Shown: positions 35,651 to 43,691 of the stretch, piece by piece
How positions within the stretch are numbered: the stretch's first letter is position 1
How the letters are laid out: every line of letters begins with the position of its first letter
Source: an uncultured Alphaproteobacteria bacterium
Lineage (GTDB): Bacteria; Pseudomonadota; Alphaproteobacteria; MPNO01; UBA830
Length of the DNA stretch: 49,899 nucleotides
Assembly: GCA_913047365.1 (NCBI GenBank)
Contig: CAJWUK010000004.1
Coordinates: 1 to 49,899 of the forward strand
Direction of reading: 5' to 3'
Notes under the pieces: generated by a model
Told to the model about the DNA's origin: nothing
Database searches by the model: none
Seen by the model: the letters and a program-made list of their open reading frames with translations, nothing else
Position numbers and translations under genes: made by a program

Positions 35651-35977
35651 CTACATCTGGTTATTGGTCGTTGCCGGTAGAGTGAGAACGATCCCGTCCA
35701 GGTCGGCGGTAATCGTTATCTGGCAGCCCAGCCGTGACGTCGGCCGTACGCCCCAGGCAAGGTCCAGAAGATCGTCTTCTTCCTCGGTGGGTTCCGGTAA
35801 CTGGTCGAAGGCCCTCTCTTCGAGATAAACATGGCAGGTCGAACAGGCCATGGCGCCTTCACAGGCTCCTTCAATGTCGATGTTGTTGTCCCAGGCTGCC
35901 TGAAGCACGGAAGCTCCCTCAACGACCTCGACCGCCCTTTCCCGGCCATCCGGCAATTTGAAGATGATCGTCGGCAT
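35651..35977 (-). CDS. fdx: [2Fe-2S] ferredoxin, ISC/adrenodoxin type
   Basis: A 108-residue ferredoxin. The four cluster cysteines are C39, C45, C48 and C85, in the C-x5-C-x2-C...C spacing of adrenodoxin/Fdx-type proteins (GACEGAMACSTCHVYL and SRLGCQI). The acidic stretch EPTEEEDDLLDLA is the usual partner-binding region. It donates electrons in Fe-S assembly or to monooxygenases. ATG 35977 lies 5 bases after the cysteine desulfurase stop, which strongly suggests an Fe-S assembly role together with that gene. Confidence 0.93.
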   Translation of the reverse strand: MPTIIFKLPDGRERAVEVVEGASVLQAAWDNNIDIEGACEGAMACSTCHVYLEERAFDQLPEPTEEEDDLLDLAWGVRPTSRLGCQITITADLDGIVLTLPATTNNQM

Positions 35978-35982
35978 TCTGT

Positions 35983-37086
35983 CTATCCGACCGAGCGGTC
36001 GTAAATCGCTGACCACTCGGCGACCAGCCTGTCGATATCGGCCTCTGTCGTACCCCATCCCAGGCTGATGCGAAGGGCGCAAAGCGCATCCGAATCCGGG
36101 ACGCCCATGGCAGTCAGTACATAGGGCGGTTCAATCCGCCCGGCAGAACAGGCCGAACCGGCGCTGACCTCGATGCCCGCAAGATCGAACGACATGACCT
36201 GTGTTTCGGAACTGACCCCCGGCATCATCAATTTGGAAGTATTGGGCAGGCGTGGCGCATCGCCGCCGAATATCTGCATGCCCGGCGTAATCTGGATCAG
36301 CCGCGCTTCCATCTGGTCGCGCAGGGTTTCCAGCCGGTCATATTCCACCATACGGTCCAGGGCGATTCCGGCGGCTGTTCCCAGGGCGGCTATCAAGGCA
36401 ACGCTTTCCGTGCCGCCGCGCAACCCGTTCTCCTGCCCACCACCTCGCATCAGGCAGTCGACGGTATCCCTGTCGCGAACGATCAGGGCGCCAATTCCCT
36501 GCGGTCCTCCAAACTTGTGGCCGGTCATCGCCATTGTGTCGGTCCCAAGGGCCTGAAAATCGACCGGAATTTTGGCGACCGCCTGGACAGCGTCGCAGTG
36601 AAGCCGTGCCCCGTATTTATGGACGATTTTCGCGGCTTCGCGCACCGGCTGCAGAACGCCGGTTTCGTTGTTTGCTAGCATCAGAGCGACAAGTTGTGGT
36701 TCCGGCGTCTCTGAGAGTAGCCGTTCCAGCGCAGCCAGATCGGCCACTCCGGAGGCATCTACAGGGAAACGCATCGCCGTGGGACTCGCATCCAGAACGG
36801 CCGGGTGTTCGATAGCACAGACTAAGGTACGTTCAGGATCGGTACCGGCCATGGCCTGGTTATCGGCTTCGGTGCCGCCACTGGTGAAAATCACCTGATC
36901 GGGCGTTGCACCGGTAAGGTCGGCAACTTGCTTTCGGGCAGTTTCCACCGTCTTTCGTGCGTCCCGACCGGCACCGTGAACCGATGACGCATTGCCCACC
37001 GACGCCATGGTTTCTGCCATGGTTTCGATCACTTCCGGGCGGATCCGGGCAGTGGCGTTGTAGTCCAGGTAGATGCGTTCGGTCAT
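35983..37086 (-). CDS. Cysteine desulfurase (NifS/IscS family)
   Basis: A 367-residue PLP enzyme that takes sulfur from cysteine for Fe-S clusters or thio-modification. It opens IYLDYNATARIRPEVIETM, the typical NifS-like start. The PLP lysine is K191 in MTGHKFGGPQG, and the persulfide cysteine is C313 in EVSAGSACSAGRIEPPYVL. It is shorter than E. coli IscS (404) and lacks an IscU-type scaffold gene next door, so I leave the symbol open. The ATG at 37086 has no clear ribosome site. It is followed by fdx after 5 bases. Confidence 0.93.
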   Translation of the reverse strand: MTERIYLDYNATARIRPEVIETMAETMASVGNASSVHGAGRDARKTVETARKQVADLTGATPDQVIFTSGGTEADNQAMAGTDPERTLVCAIEHPAVLDASPTAMRFPVDASGVADLAALERLLSETPEPQLVALMLANNETGVLQPVREAAKIVHKYGARLHCDAVQAVAKIPVDFQALGTDTMAMTGHKFGGPQGIGALIVRDRDTVDCLMRGGGQENGLRGGTESVALIAALGTAAGIALDRMVEYDRLETLRDQMEARLIQITPGMQIFGGDAPRLPNTSKLMMPGVSSETQVMSFDLAGIEVSAGSACSAGRIEPPYVLTAMGVPDSDALCALRISLGWGTTEADIDRLVAEWSAIYDRSVG

Positions 37087-37140
37087 AATTGCGCGTCTAT
37101 GGTTGGGTACAAAGATCTGCGGACAAAGTGTCCGTAATGC

Positions 37141-37194
37141 TTGAAATCGGCACCCGCGATTGTGCTATATTCCGCCGGCCCGAAATCCGGCCCG
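37141..37194 (+). promoter_or_regulatory. Candidate promoter with tandem repeat downstream
   Basis: In the 248-base divergent gap between the desulfurase and a hydrolase, TTGAAA (37141-37146) and an extended -10, TGCTATATT (-10 at 37166-37171), are 19 bases apart. Immediately downstream the octamer CCGGCCCG occurs twice (37175-37182 and 37187-37194), separated by AAAT, giving a 12-base period. The repeat at the expected transcript start could bind a regulator. No known Fe-S regulator motif was recognised. The rest of the gap shows no gene. Confidence 0.35.
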
Positions 37195-37334
37195 TTATAA
37201 TTCCATACCGGCAATCGACTTTCAGCCGTTGCCGCGAGGGAATTTACGTTTCGGGGTGGTTTAGTCAACCGGCGTTGTGGCGGGATGGGTAGACGACAAC
37301 GCGGGCAGGTTCAGGAAAGGTCAGGATTAGACGG

Positions 37335-38021
37335 ATGCCGGAAATTATTTTCAACGGACCAGAAGGCAGGCTGGAAGGCCGCTATCATCACAGCAAGCAG
37401 GAAAATCCGTCGATAGCCTTGATGCTTCACCCGCATCCGGTTTACGGCGGGTCGATGAATAATCGCGTCATCTACCACATGTACCACTGCTTCGTGCGGC
37501 GAGGATTTTCCGTCTTGCGCTTCAATTTTCGGGGTGTTGGCCGGTCGCAGGGGGAATACGACGAAGGCGTGGGCGAATTGTCAGATGCTGCAGCGGCGCT
37601 GGACTGGCTGCAGATTGCTAACCCGGACGCACCCCAGTGTTGGATCGGCGGATTTTCCTTCGGAGCGTGGATCGGCATGCAGTTGCTGATGCGCCGCCCC
37701 GAAATCACCGGTTTCATCTCCGTCGCGCCGCCGGCCAGCCTGTATGATTTCTCGTTCCTGGCGCCGTGTCCGTCGTCTGGTCTGTTCCTTCATGGCAGCG
37801 AAGACAAGGTCGTGCCGCCGGAATCCGTGGAAGCACTGGCCGAAAAACTGGCGCATCAGCGGGAAATCACGATCGATTACCGCCTCGTCGAAGGCGCCGA
37901 CCACTTCTTCAACACCAAGGCCGACGAAATGACCGAACAGGTCGAGGATTACCTGAACCAGGTCATCATCGGGGTAAACCCAGTTCAGGCAGACATTCCG
38001 GCGGAAGAAGAGCTTGGGTAA
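37335..38021 (+). CDS. Alpha/beta hydrolase (COG2945-like)
   Basis: A 228-residue cytoplasmic alpha/beta-fold protein. MLHPHPVYGGSMNN is the distinctive oxyanion segment of this conserved family, followed by RFNFRGVGRSQGEYDEG, the nucleophile elbow IGGFSFGAWIG, an acid in HGSEDKVVP and His in EGADHFFN. Substrates of the family are unknown; members are widespread in proteobacteria. It is preceded by AGGAAAGGTCAGGA and ends at a strong hairpin. Confidence 0.87.
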   Translation: MPEIIFNGPEGRLEGRYHHSKQENPSIALMLHPHPVYGGSMNNRVIYHMYHCFVRRGFSVLRFNFRGVGRSQGEYDEGVGELSDAAAALDWLQIANPDAPQCWIGGFSFGAWIGMQLLMRRPEITGFISVAPPASLYDFSFLAPCPSSGLFLHGSEDKVVPPESVEALAEKLAHQREITIDYRLVEGADHFFNTKADEMTEQVEDYLNQVIIGVNPVQADIPAEEELG

Positions 38022-38046
38022 ACCGGGCCGGGCCGCTGGCCCGGTT
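38021..38046 (+). terminator. Strong hairpin at end of hydrolase gene
   Basis: AACCGGGCC (38021-38029) and GGCCCGGTT (38038-38046) form a perfect 9-base-pair stem with an 8-base loop, beginning on the last base of the hydrolase stop codon. No T run follows, so it may act as a weak or rho-assisted terminator or as an mRNA 3'-end protector. Confidence 0.5.
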
Positions 38047-38090
38047 CTGCGCGATTGACCACCGCTTTTCGCCGGTCCTATAAATATTGC

Positions 38091-38936
38091 ATGGCCGGTT
38101 TTACGCTTCACAAGCTGCACGATTCCTTCGGCGCCGAAATTCGCGGGCTGGATTTGTCTGCGCCCATGGATCCGGAAACCTGCGAGGCCGTTACCCAGGC
38201 CTGGCTCGATCATCTTATCCTTCTGTTTCGAGATCAGGATCTAACGCCCGAAGCCCAGCGGAAATTCTGCGAACAGTTCGGCCCCCTTGGCGGAAGGCTG
38301 CGCAAGGCGGAAGACAGACCGGAAGGCCGTGACGCCGAAAACATCATGCTGGTGACGAATGTTCGGAAAAACGGCGTGCCCATCGGCTCATTGCCGGACG
38401 GGGAAATGTTCTTCCATCACGATAAATGCTACGCACCCGAACCCGATTGGGGGACGATGCTGTATGCGATGGAGGTTACGCGCGTTGGCGGCCACACGCT
38501 GTTCGCTAATATGTACGATGCCTGGGAGACCCTGCCAAATGATCTGAAAGACCGGATCGAGGGCCGGCAGGTACTGCACATCTATAAATATTTGCCCACC
38601 GAACGTGTCGACCTGAAAGAAGATATCGACAAATACGATCACCAGTGGCAGCCGATCGTCATCACGCACCCGAAGACGGGCCGCCGCGCGTTGTATGTGA
38701 ACGAACTGATGTCTGCGATGATCGAAGGGTATGAAGAAGACGAGAGTCGGGAAATCATCGACCGGCTTGTCGAGAACGTAAAATCCGCCGACGTAATCTA
38801 TGACCACAAATGGCAGCGCGGCGATCTGGTGATGTGGGACAACTGGTGCACAATGCATGCCCGGACCGATTTCCCGCGCGACCAGACCCGTATGCTTCGC
38901 CGATACACCATATCAGGGCAGGCGCTAAGCGCCTGA
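38091..38936 (+). CDS. TauD/TfdA-family Fe(II)/2-oxoglutarate dioxygenase
   Basis: A 281-residue non-haem iron dioxygenase. It opens FTLHKLHDSFGAEIRGLDLS, typical of TauD relatives. The iron site is H-x-D in FFHHDKCY plus a distal His in CTMHARTDF, and the 2-oxoglutarate Arg is in RTDFPRDQTRMLRRY. The family hydroxylates taurine, 2,4-D, sulfate esters and other acids, releasing the product after decarboxylating 2-oxoglutarate. ATG 38091 is preferred over TTG 38055. The substrate cannot be inferred; no transporter of the taurine type is adjacent. Confidence 0.9.
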   Translation: MAGFTLHKLHDSFGAEIRGLDLSAPMDPETCEAVTQAWLDHLILLFRDQDLTPEAQRKFCEQFGPLGGRLRKAEDRPEGRDAENIMLVTNVRKNGVPIGSLPDGEMFFHHDKCYAPEPDWGTMLYAMEVTRVGGHTLFANMYDAWETLPNDLKDRIEGRQVLHIYKYLPTERVDLKEDIDKYDHQWQPIVITHPKTGRRALYVNELMSAMIEGYEEDESREIIDRLVENVKSADVIYDHKWQRGDLVMWDNWCTMHARTDFPRDQTRMLRRYTISGQALSA

Positions 38937-38980
38937 CCCACATAGGGTTTCACGATTTATTTAAGCCGGAAACTCGCTTT

Positions 38981-39901
38981 ATGAACGGGCGAAGCGCGAT
39001 TGAGTCCCGTCTGTCCGGACCGGTCCGGGGCATCTTGTGGATGACCCTCGGCTGTATTTTCTACGCGCTGATCTATCTAGTTGTCCGGGGCCTGTCGGAG
39101 ACGTTTCCAGTCAATCAGATCGTGTTCTTCCGGGCGGTCCTGGGGTCGCTGTTCATGCTGCCATGGCTGTTTTCAACCGGTCTTGGCGCTTTAAGGACTA
39201 GCCGCATGCCGCTGTATCTCTGGCGAATGCTGTTCAGCTATCTGGGCGCGGTGGCCTGGATGTACGGTATCGCCGGTATGCCGCTAGCAGATGCTAACGC
39301 ACTGATGTTCACCATGCCGCTTTTCACCGTCATCATGGCTGCCTTCTGGCTGGCGGAGCGTCCAGGTCTCCATCGCTGGGCGGCGACCGTGGCGGGGTTT
39401 GCTGGGGCGCTGATCATTCTGCGGCCTGGCATGATAGAGATTTCGATGGCAGCAATTGCCACGCTGATCGCAGCGGCACTTTTTTCCGCGGCCCTGATCG
39501 GCAGCAAGATGCTGACGGATACCGAAAACCCCAACGCAATGGTGTTCTATCTCTACACGCTGATGATACCGCCTGCTGCGATCGGCGCATTGTTCGGTTG
39601 GGTCAATCCCGGTCTGGGCGATATATGGCTATTGATCGCACTTGGCATATGTACCGTGGGTGCACAACAATCGCAGACGCGCGCGTTCAGGGTCGCGCCC
39701 GCCAGCCTGGTCGTTATCGTCAACTATGTGCAGCTTCCCCTGATCGCATTGGCAGCATGGTGGGTTTTCGGGCAGTCGACCGATCTTTGGACCTGGATTG
39801 GCGCTGCAGTAATCTGTGCCAGTACCTACTATGTCAGCTACCGAGAGGGACGGCATGCCCGCCAGTCGGCGGCCCAGCCGGGGAAAGGAGACCGATCATG
39901 A
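38981..39901 (+). CDS. EamA/DMT-family transporter
   Basis: A 306-residue inner-membrane protein with about 10 helices in two EamA repeats: GILWMTLGCIFYALIYLVVRG starts the first (split here at residue 20), and MAAIATLIAAALFSAALIG the second. The signature FFRAVLGSLFMLPWL and ADANALMFTMPLF are typical of drug/metabolite exporters. ATG 38981 is chosen; upstream in-frame starts would overlap the dioxygenase gene. Its stop overlaps the glyoxalase start (ATGA at 39898-39901), so both are translationally coupled. Confidence 0.9.
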   Translation: MNGRSAIESRLSGPVRGILWMTLGCIFYALIYLVVRGLSETFPVNQIVFFRAVLGSLFMLPWLFSTGLGALRTSRMPLYLWRMLFSYLGAVAWMYGIAGMPLADANALMFTMPLFTVIMAAFWLAERPGLHRWAATVAGFAGALIILRPGMIEISMAAIATLIAAALFSAALIGSKMLTDTENPNAMVFYLYTLMIPPAAIGALFGWVNPGLGDIWLLIALGICTVGAQQSQTRAFRVAPASLVVIVNYVQLPLIALAAWWVFGQSTDLWTWIGAAVICASTYYVSYREGRHARQSAAQPGKGDRS

Positions 39902-40344
39902 ACGAGCAAACACGCGCCGGCGACTGGGAGGTCGTCAAGAATACCAAACCGCGAATCCGGCATACGATGCTGCGTGTGAAAAATCTCGATAAATCGCTCG
40001 ATTTTTACACCCGACTGTTCGGGATGACGCTGTTCCGCCGAAAGGACAACGAGGGCGGTAAATATACTGTTGCGTTCGTAGGGTACGGCGATGAGAACGC
40101 GGAACCCGCGATCGAATTGACCTATAACTGGGGCAGGGACGGCGATTATGACAAGGGTGAAGGCTTTGGGCACATCGCTATCGGCGTACCCGACATTCAC
40201 GGTCTCTGCGAAAAACTGGAAGCCGAGGGAGTGGAAATACCGCGGCCACCGGGGCCGTTGAAACATGGCGGGCCCAACGCATCGATCATTGCCTTCGTCC
40301 GTGACCCCGACGGCTACACGATCGAGCTGGGAGAACGTGCCTAG
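39898..40344 (+). CDS. gloA: Lactoylglutathione lyase (glyoxalase I)
   Basis: A 148-residue VOC-fold enzyme converting the methylglyoxal-glutathione hemithioacetal to S-lactoylglutathione. The four metal ligands of glyoxalase I are in place: H22 (RHTMLRV), E73 (AIELTYNWG), H92 (GFGHIAIGV) and E143 (YTIELGER). It is preceded by GGAAAGGAG and overlaps the stop of the EamA gene by four bases. The length suits the Ni-dependent bacterial class, slightly extended at the N-terminus. Confidence 0.94.
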   Translation: MNEQTRAGDWEVVKNTKPRIRHTMLRVKNLDKSLDFYTRLFGMTLFRRKDNEGGKYTVAFVGYGDENAEPAIELTYNWGRDGDYDKGEGFGHIAIGVPDIHGLCEKLEAEGVEIPRPPGPLKHGGPNASIIAFVRDPDGYTIELGERA

Positions 40345-40365
40345 AGCCCTATAATATGATCCCGC

Positions 40366-40983
40366 TTAATCCTTCGCGGGAATGCCGCGATAGGCGTTAT
40401 CGCCCCAGAGTTCGTTCACGCGCTGATTGCGCCCGCAGTTCCAGCGGTAGAACCGGTAACGCGTCGGACTCTTCTTGTAATAATCCTGGTGATATCCCTC
40501 TGCCGGATAGAACCTGGCGGCTTTCTCGATGGGGGTGAAAATTTTCTGTCCCAGCTCTTTCATGGCGGCTTCTTTGGATGCCGCCGCGAGCTTTTGCTGT
40601 TCGTCGTTGTGCACGAACACGGCGGTCTGGTAGGGCACGCCCCGGTCGCAGAACTGCCCGCCCATATCCACCGGATCGACCGAATGCCAGAATACGTCCA
40701 ATAACTGCGCGTAGGTCACCTTCTTGGGATCGTAGGTGATCTGCAGGGCTTCGCGATGGCCGGTATTGCCGCGGGCCACCTGCTGGTAGGTCGGGTTCAG
40801 GGTCCTGCCGCCGGTGTAACCGGAAATGGTTTTCAGGACACCCGGTACCTTGTCGAAATCGGATTCGATGCACCAGAAACAGCCGCCCGCAAATGTCGCG
40901 ATCCGGGTTTCCTGGGCAACCACTGACGATGTCACGTTAAGAACAAAGGCGGCAGTGGCAAGAAGTGTTGAAAGAGGTTTCAT
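40366..40983 (-). CDS. msrA: Exported peptide methionine-S-sulfoxide reductase
   Basis: A 205-residue MsrA that repairs oxidised methionine. The catalytic motif GGCFWC has its nucleophile at C35. The body shows GYTGGRTLNPTYQQVARGNTG, with downstream GHREALQITYDP and VDPVDMGGQFCDRG. Late Cys residues (NCGRNQR) may act as resolving residues. Residues 1-23 (MKPLSTLLATAAFVLNVTSS VVAQ) form a signal peptide, so this copy should work in the periplasm. It is convergent with gloA, with 21 bases between stops, and divergent from an SDR gene. Confidence 0.94.
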   Translation of the reverse strand: MKPLSTLLATAAFVLNVTSSVVAQETRIATFAGGCFWCIESDFDKVPGVLKTISGYTGGRTLNPTYQQVARGNTGHREALQITYDPKKVTYAQLLDVFWHSVDPVDMGGQFCDRGVPYQTAVFVHNDEQQKLAAASKEAAMKELGQKIFTPIEKAARFYPAEGYHQDYYKKSPTRYRFYRWNCGRNQRVNELWGDNAYRGIPAKD

Positions 40984-41048
40984 TGGGCGATCCCCGACTA
41001 TTTTGTCTGGAATATGGGCGTATTTGCGAGGCGCTGCAGTAACATTGA

Positions 41049-41064
41049 TGTTATCCGTATAACA
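41049..41064. promoter_or_regulatory. Palindrome upstream of SDR gene
   Basis: TGTTAT-CCGT-ATAACA is a perfect inverted repeat with 6-base arms, 24 bases before the SDR start and in the gap shared with msrA. It could be an operator or the core of a promoter. AAGGGAGC serves as the ribosome site downstream. Confidence 0.4.
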
Positions 41065-41087
41065 AAACCAAATAAGGGAGCTTTTAG

Positions 41088-41840
41088 ATGGGGAAAGGTC
41101 ACCAGGACAAGATAGCCGTCATCACCGGTGCCGCCACTGGCATAGGGCAGCGATACGCTGTTCGACTGGCGGAAGAGGGGGTGGATATTGCGGTCGCCGA
41201 TATCGGTGATGCGGCGGAAACCGTTTCGCTTGTCGAAAAAGCCGGTCGGACCGCCCGCGGCTATCTCTGCGATGTGACGTCACCGGAAAGTGTTGCGGCC
41301 ATGGCTGAATCGGCGATGTCGGATTTCGGGCGTTGCGACATCCTGATCAACAATGCGGGCATCTATCCTAATGTGCCGTTCGAGGATATCTCGTTCGACG
41401 ACTGGCGGCGAGTTATGTCGATCAATCTCGACTCCCTGTTTCTGACGGCGAAGCAGTTCGTGCCCGGCATGAAGGAACGGGGCTGGGGTCGCATGGTGAA
41501 CGTATCTTCAAGTACGTTGGCCACACCGGTGACCGGTTACGTGCATTATGTTTCCAGCAAAGGCGGCGTCGTCGGCTTCACGCGTGCTCTTGCAAGCGAC
41601 TTGGCGCCGCACGGTATTACCGTCAACGCAGTATCACCTAGCCTGGTTCCCACCACGGGCACGATGTTAACGGAGCCACGCACGGAAGAGAGGTTCCAAA
41701 TGATTGCGAACTTTCAGGCGATCAAGCAGGTGCAGCAAGCGGACGATGTCGTCGGCACGGTCGCGTTCCTGACCAGCGACGACGCAACGTTCGTGACCGG
41801 GCAGACGATTTATGTGGATGGCGGCTGGGTGCGCGCCTGA
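41088..41840 (+). CDS. Short-chain dehydrogenase/reductase
   Basis: A 250-residue classical SDR with TGAATGIG at the cofactor site, INNAGIYPN, catalytic Ser in NVSSSTLAT, and YVSSKGG (Tyr, Lys). The Asp in IAVADIGD after strand 2 suggests NAD. Homologues act on sugars, steroids or small alcohols; the role here is unknown. It stands alone between msrA (divergent) and a convergent small open frame, with its own palindrome-bearing promoter region. Confidence 0.9.
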   Translation: MGKGHQDKIAVITGAATGIGQRYAVRLAEEGVDIAVADIGDAAETVSLVEKAGRTARGYLCDVTSPESVAAMAESAMSDFGRCDILINNAGIYPNVPFEDISFDDWRRVMSINLDSLFLTAKQFVPGMKERGWGRMVNVSSSTLATPVTGYVHYVSSKGGVVGFTRALASDLAPHGITVNAVSPSLVPTTGTMLTEPRTEERFQMIANFQAIKQVQQADDVVGTVAFLTSDDATFVTGQTIYVDGGWVRA

Positions 41841-41847
41841 TCAGGAT

Positions 41848-42060
41848 CTATTCCAGGGGAAGGATGGCGATCGAAATCGGTTCGGTCGGTGTAATAGTGT
41901 TCTGCTGTCCACCCTGAGCGCTCTGCAGCGCGGGCACCGGAATCCGGCCTGCCGGATCGGCGATCGCGGGTACTGTCGGAACGGTCGTCGGTTTGATGAA
42001 GGCAGCGACGCCTATCGCGATTGTGAGTATGGCGGTTACGACTGCGACAGCGCTCAGCAA
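41848..42060 (-). CDS. Small membrane protein, start uncertain
   Basis: A 70-residue frame from TTG 42060. It reads one membrane helix (SAVAVVTAILTIAIGVAAFI), then a Pro/Thr-rich tail ending PISIAILPLE. The frame stays open upstream to a TAG near 42153, with a natural-looking cytoplasmic stretch (DGEAPALLRTISNWKWEQ), yet has no ATG, GTG or TTG there. The real start may thus be non-standard, lost or miscalled. The family is not recognised. A topology with an N-terminal cytoplasmic segment of about 30 residues and a periplasmic tail is plausible. Confidence 0.4.
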   Translation of the reverse strand: MLSAVAVVTAILTIAIGVAAFIKPTTVPTVPAIADPAGRIPVPALQSAQGGQQNTITPTEPISIAILPLE

Positions 42061-42184
42061 ATGGGTGACGGGATGCGAAGAGGAGGACTGTTCCCATTTC
42101 CAATTTGAGATGGTTCGAAGAAGCGCCGGTGCTTCTCCATCCGTAAATTTCCCCTATACAGGCGTCCAGTAACCCCATCGGCTT

Positions 42185-42239
42185 GTAACGTCGCGCTAAT
42201 TCGCGTTACCTGCCTGCAACAAACGGGCAGGAGAAATCG
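42185..42239 (+). promoter_or_regulatory. Leader of ubiD-like gene with two inverted repeats, one covering the ribosome site
   Basis: The first repeat pairs GTAACG (42185-42190) with CGTTAC (42204-42209), with inner CGCG/CGCG symmetry around CTAATT. The second pairs CCTGCC (42209-42214) with GGCAGG (42226-42231), whose last bases are part of the ribosome site AGGAG (42229-42233). The first could be an operator; the second could hide the ribosome site in RNA. Confidence 0.4.
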
Positions 42240-43688
42240 ATGGCGTATGAATCCCTCCGTCCCTGGCTTCAGGTGTTGGAGCAGCAGGGCATGTTTAAAT
42301 GGGTCGACAAAGAGGTCGACAAGGACTGGGAGATCGGCTCCGTCTTCCGCATGATCTTCCGTGCAATGGACGAGGAAAACCGATACGGCATTGGATTCCG
42401 GAACATCAAGGGGCATGAAGGCGGCCGGGTTGTCGGCGGGGTGGTGGCATCGTCCCGGAAAATGATTGCGGCGGCGCTTGGCTGCGACCCGTCACTGGAA
42501 GCCATCCACGAACGGGTAACCGGCGGTATGCAAAAACCGATCGAACCGGTGATAGTCGATACCGGACCCTGCAAGGAAGTTATCATCAAGGGCGACAACG
42601 TCGACCTGACCAAGTTTCCGGTTCCGATCTGGACGCCAGAAAAAGACGCCGGGCCGTATCTGACGCCGCTATGGGTGACCAAGGATCCGGATACTGGGCG
42701 ACGCAACATCGGTATTCGCCGCTGTCAGATTAAAGGCAAGGATAGGACCGGTATACTTTTCGGGGCGCCGGACCGGGGTGGGGCGATCCATCACGAAAAG
42801 TACAAGCAGCGCGGCGAACACATGCCTGCCGCGATCTTTGTCGGCGGCGATCCCATCCAGTACCTAGTGGCGCCGGCAAGATACGGCGCGGATGAGCTTG
42901 CCGTCGCCGGCGGCATCCGGGGCGAGGCCATCGAACTGGTAAAGTGCGAGACCGTCGACCTGGAAGTGCCGGCCCACGCTGAGATCATCATTGAGGGCGA
43001 GGTGCTGATGGATCACACCGAACCAGAAGGACCGTTTGGCGAATTCACTGGGTATATGGCGGGCGGCCGGGAGGGCCCGGTGTTCAAGGTGAAATGCATC
43101 ACCCACCGCAAGGACCCCATCGTCATGGGGGTGATCAGTCAGTTCCCGCCGTCGGAATCCTCCATGATCAAGCGGGCGCTGCTGGAAGCGGGGCTGAAGA
43201 AACATCTGACCGAAGATCTCAACTTGCCCGGTATCCACGATGTGCACGCGCTAGAGGCCGGCGGCGGCACGGCGACGCTCTGGATTAGCATAAAAAAGAT
43301 GTATTCTGGCCATGTGGACCAGACTGCGTTCGGTACACTGGGCCATTTCGGGATGAGCTATTTTAAATGGATCGTGATCTGCGACGACGATATCGATATC
43401 AACGATTCATTCATGCGCGACTGGGTAATGGCGTGGAGGGTGCGCCCCGATAAGGACATCAAGACCATACCCGATACCGCCTCGGTCGAGCTGGACCCGT
43501 CATCCTTCGAACCCGGCCTGACCCAGGCTGATATCGGCGGTACCAAGATGGTGATAGATGCGACACGGAAATGGGATTATCCGGCGGTTTCCCTGCCGCC
43601 GCTCGATAAAATGCGGGATGTGGCGGACAACTGGGATGAGTACGGCTTGCCGCCGCTGGATGAGCTGAAACTCCCGCGCGAGGAGTAG
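42240..43688 (+). CDS. UbiD family (prenylated-FMN) decarboxylase
   Basis: A 482-residue reversible decarboxylase of aromatic or alpha,beta-unsaturated acids that needs prenylated FMN. Family marks include GFRNIKGHEGGRVVGGVV, DLTKFPVPIWTPEKDAGPY, a conserved YLTPLWVTKDPDTG, NIGIRRCQ (cofactor and catalytic Arg region) and the acidic active-site loop EPEGPFGEFTGYM. No UbiX gene for the cofactor is visible. It differs from housekeeping UbiD in context: neighbours are hydrolases and catabolic genes. It has a good AGGAG site. It converges on an alpha/beta hydrolase with a 3-base gap. Confidence 0.92.
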   Translation: MAYESLRPWLQVLEQQGMFKWVDKEVDKDWEIGSVFRMIFRAMDEENRYGIGFRNIKGHEGGRVVGGVVASSRKMIAAALGCDPSLEAIHERVTGGMQKPIEPVIVDTGPCKEVIIKGDNVDLTKFPVPIWTPEKDAGPYLTPLWVTKDPDTGRRNIGIRRCQIKGKDRTGILFGAPDRGGAIHHEKYKQRGEHMPAAIFVGGDPIQYLVAPARYGADELAVAGGIRGEAIELVKCETVDLEVPAHAEIIIEGEVLMDHTEPEGPFGEFTGYMAGGREGPVFKVKCITHRKDPIVMGVISQFPPSESSMIKRALLEAGLKKHLTEDLNLPGIHDVHALEAGGGTATLWISIKKMYSGHVDQTAFGTLGHFGMSYFKWIVICDDDIDINDSFMRDWVMAWRVRPDKDIKTIPDTASVELDPSSFEPGLTQADIGGTKMVIDATRKWDYPAVSLPPLDKMRDVADNWDEYGLPPLDELKLPREE

Positions 43689-43691
43689 GGC

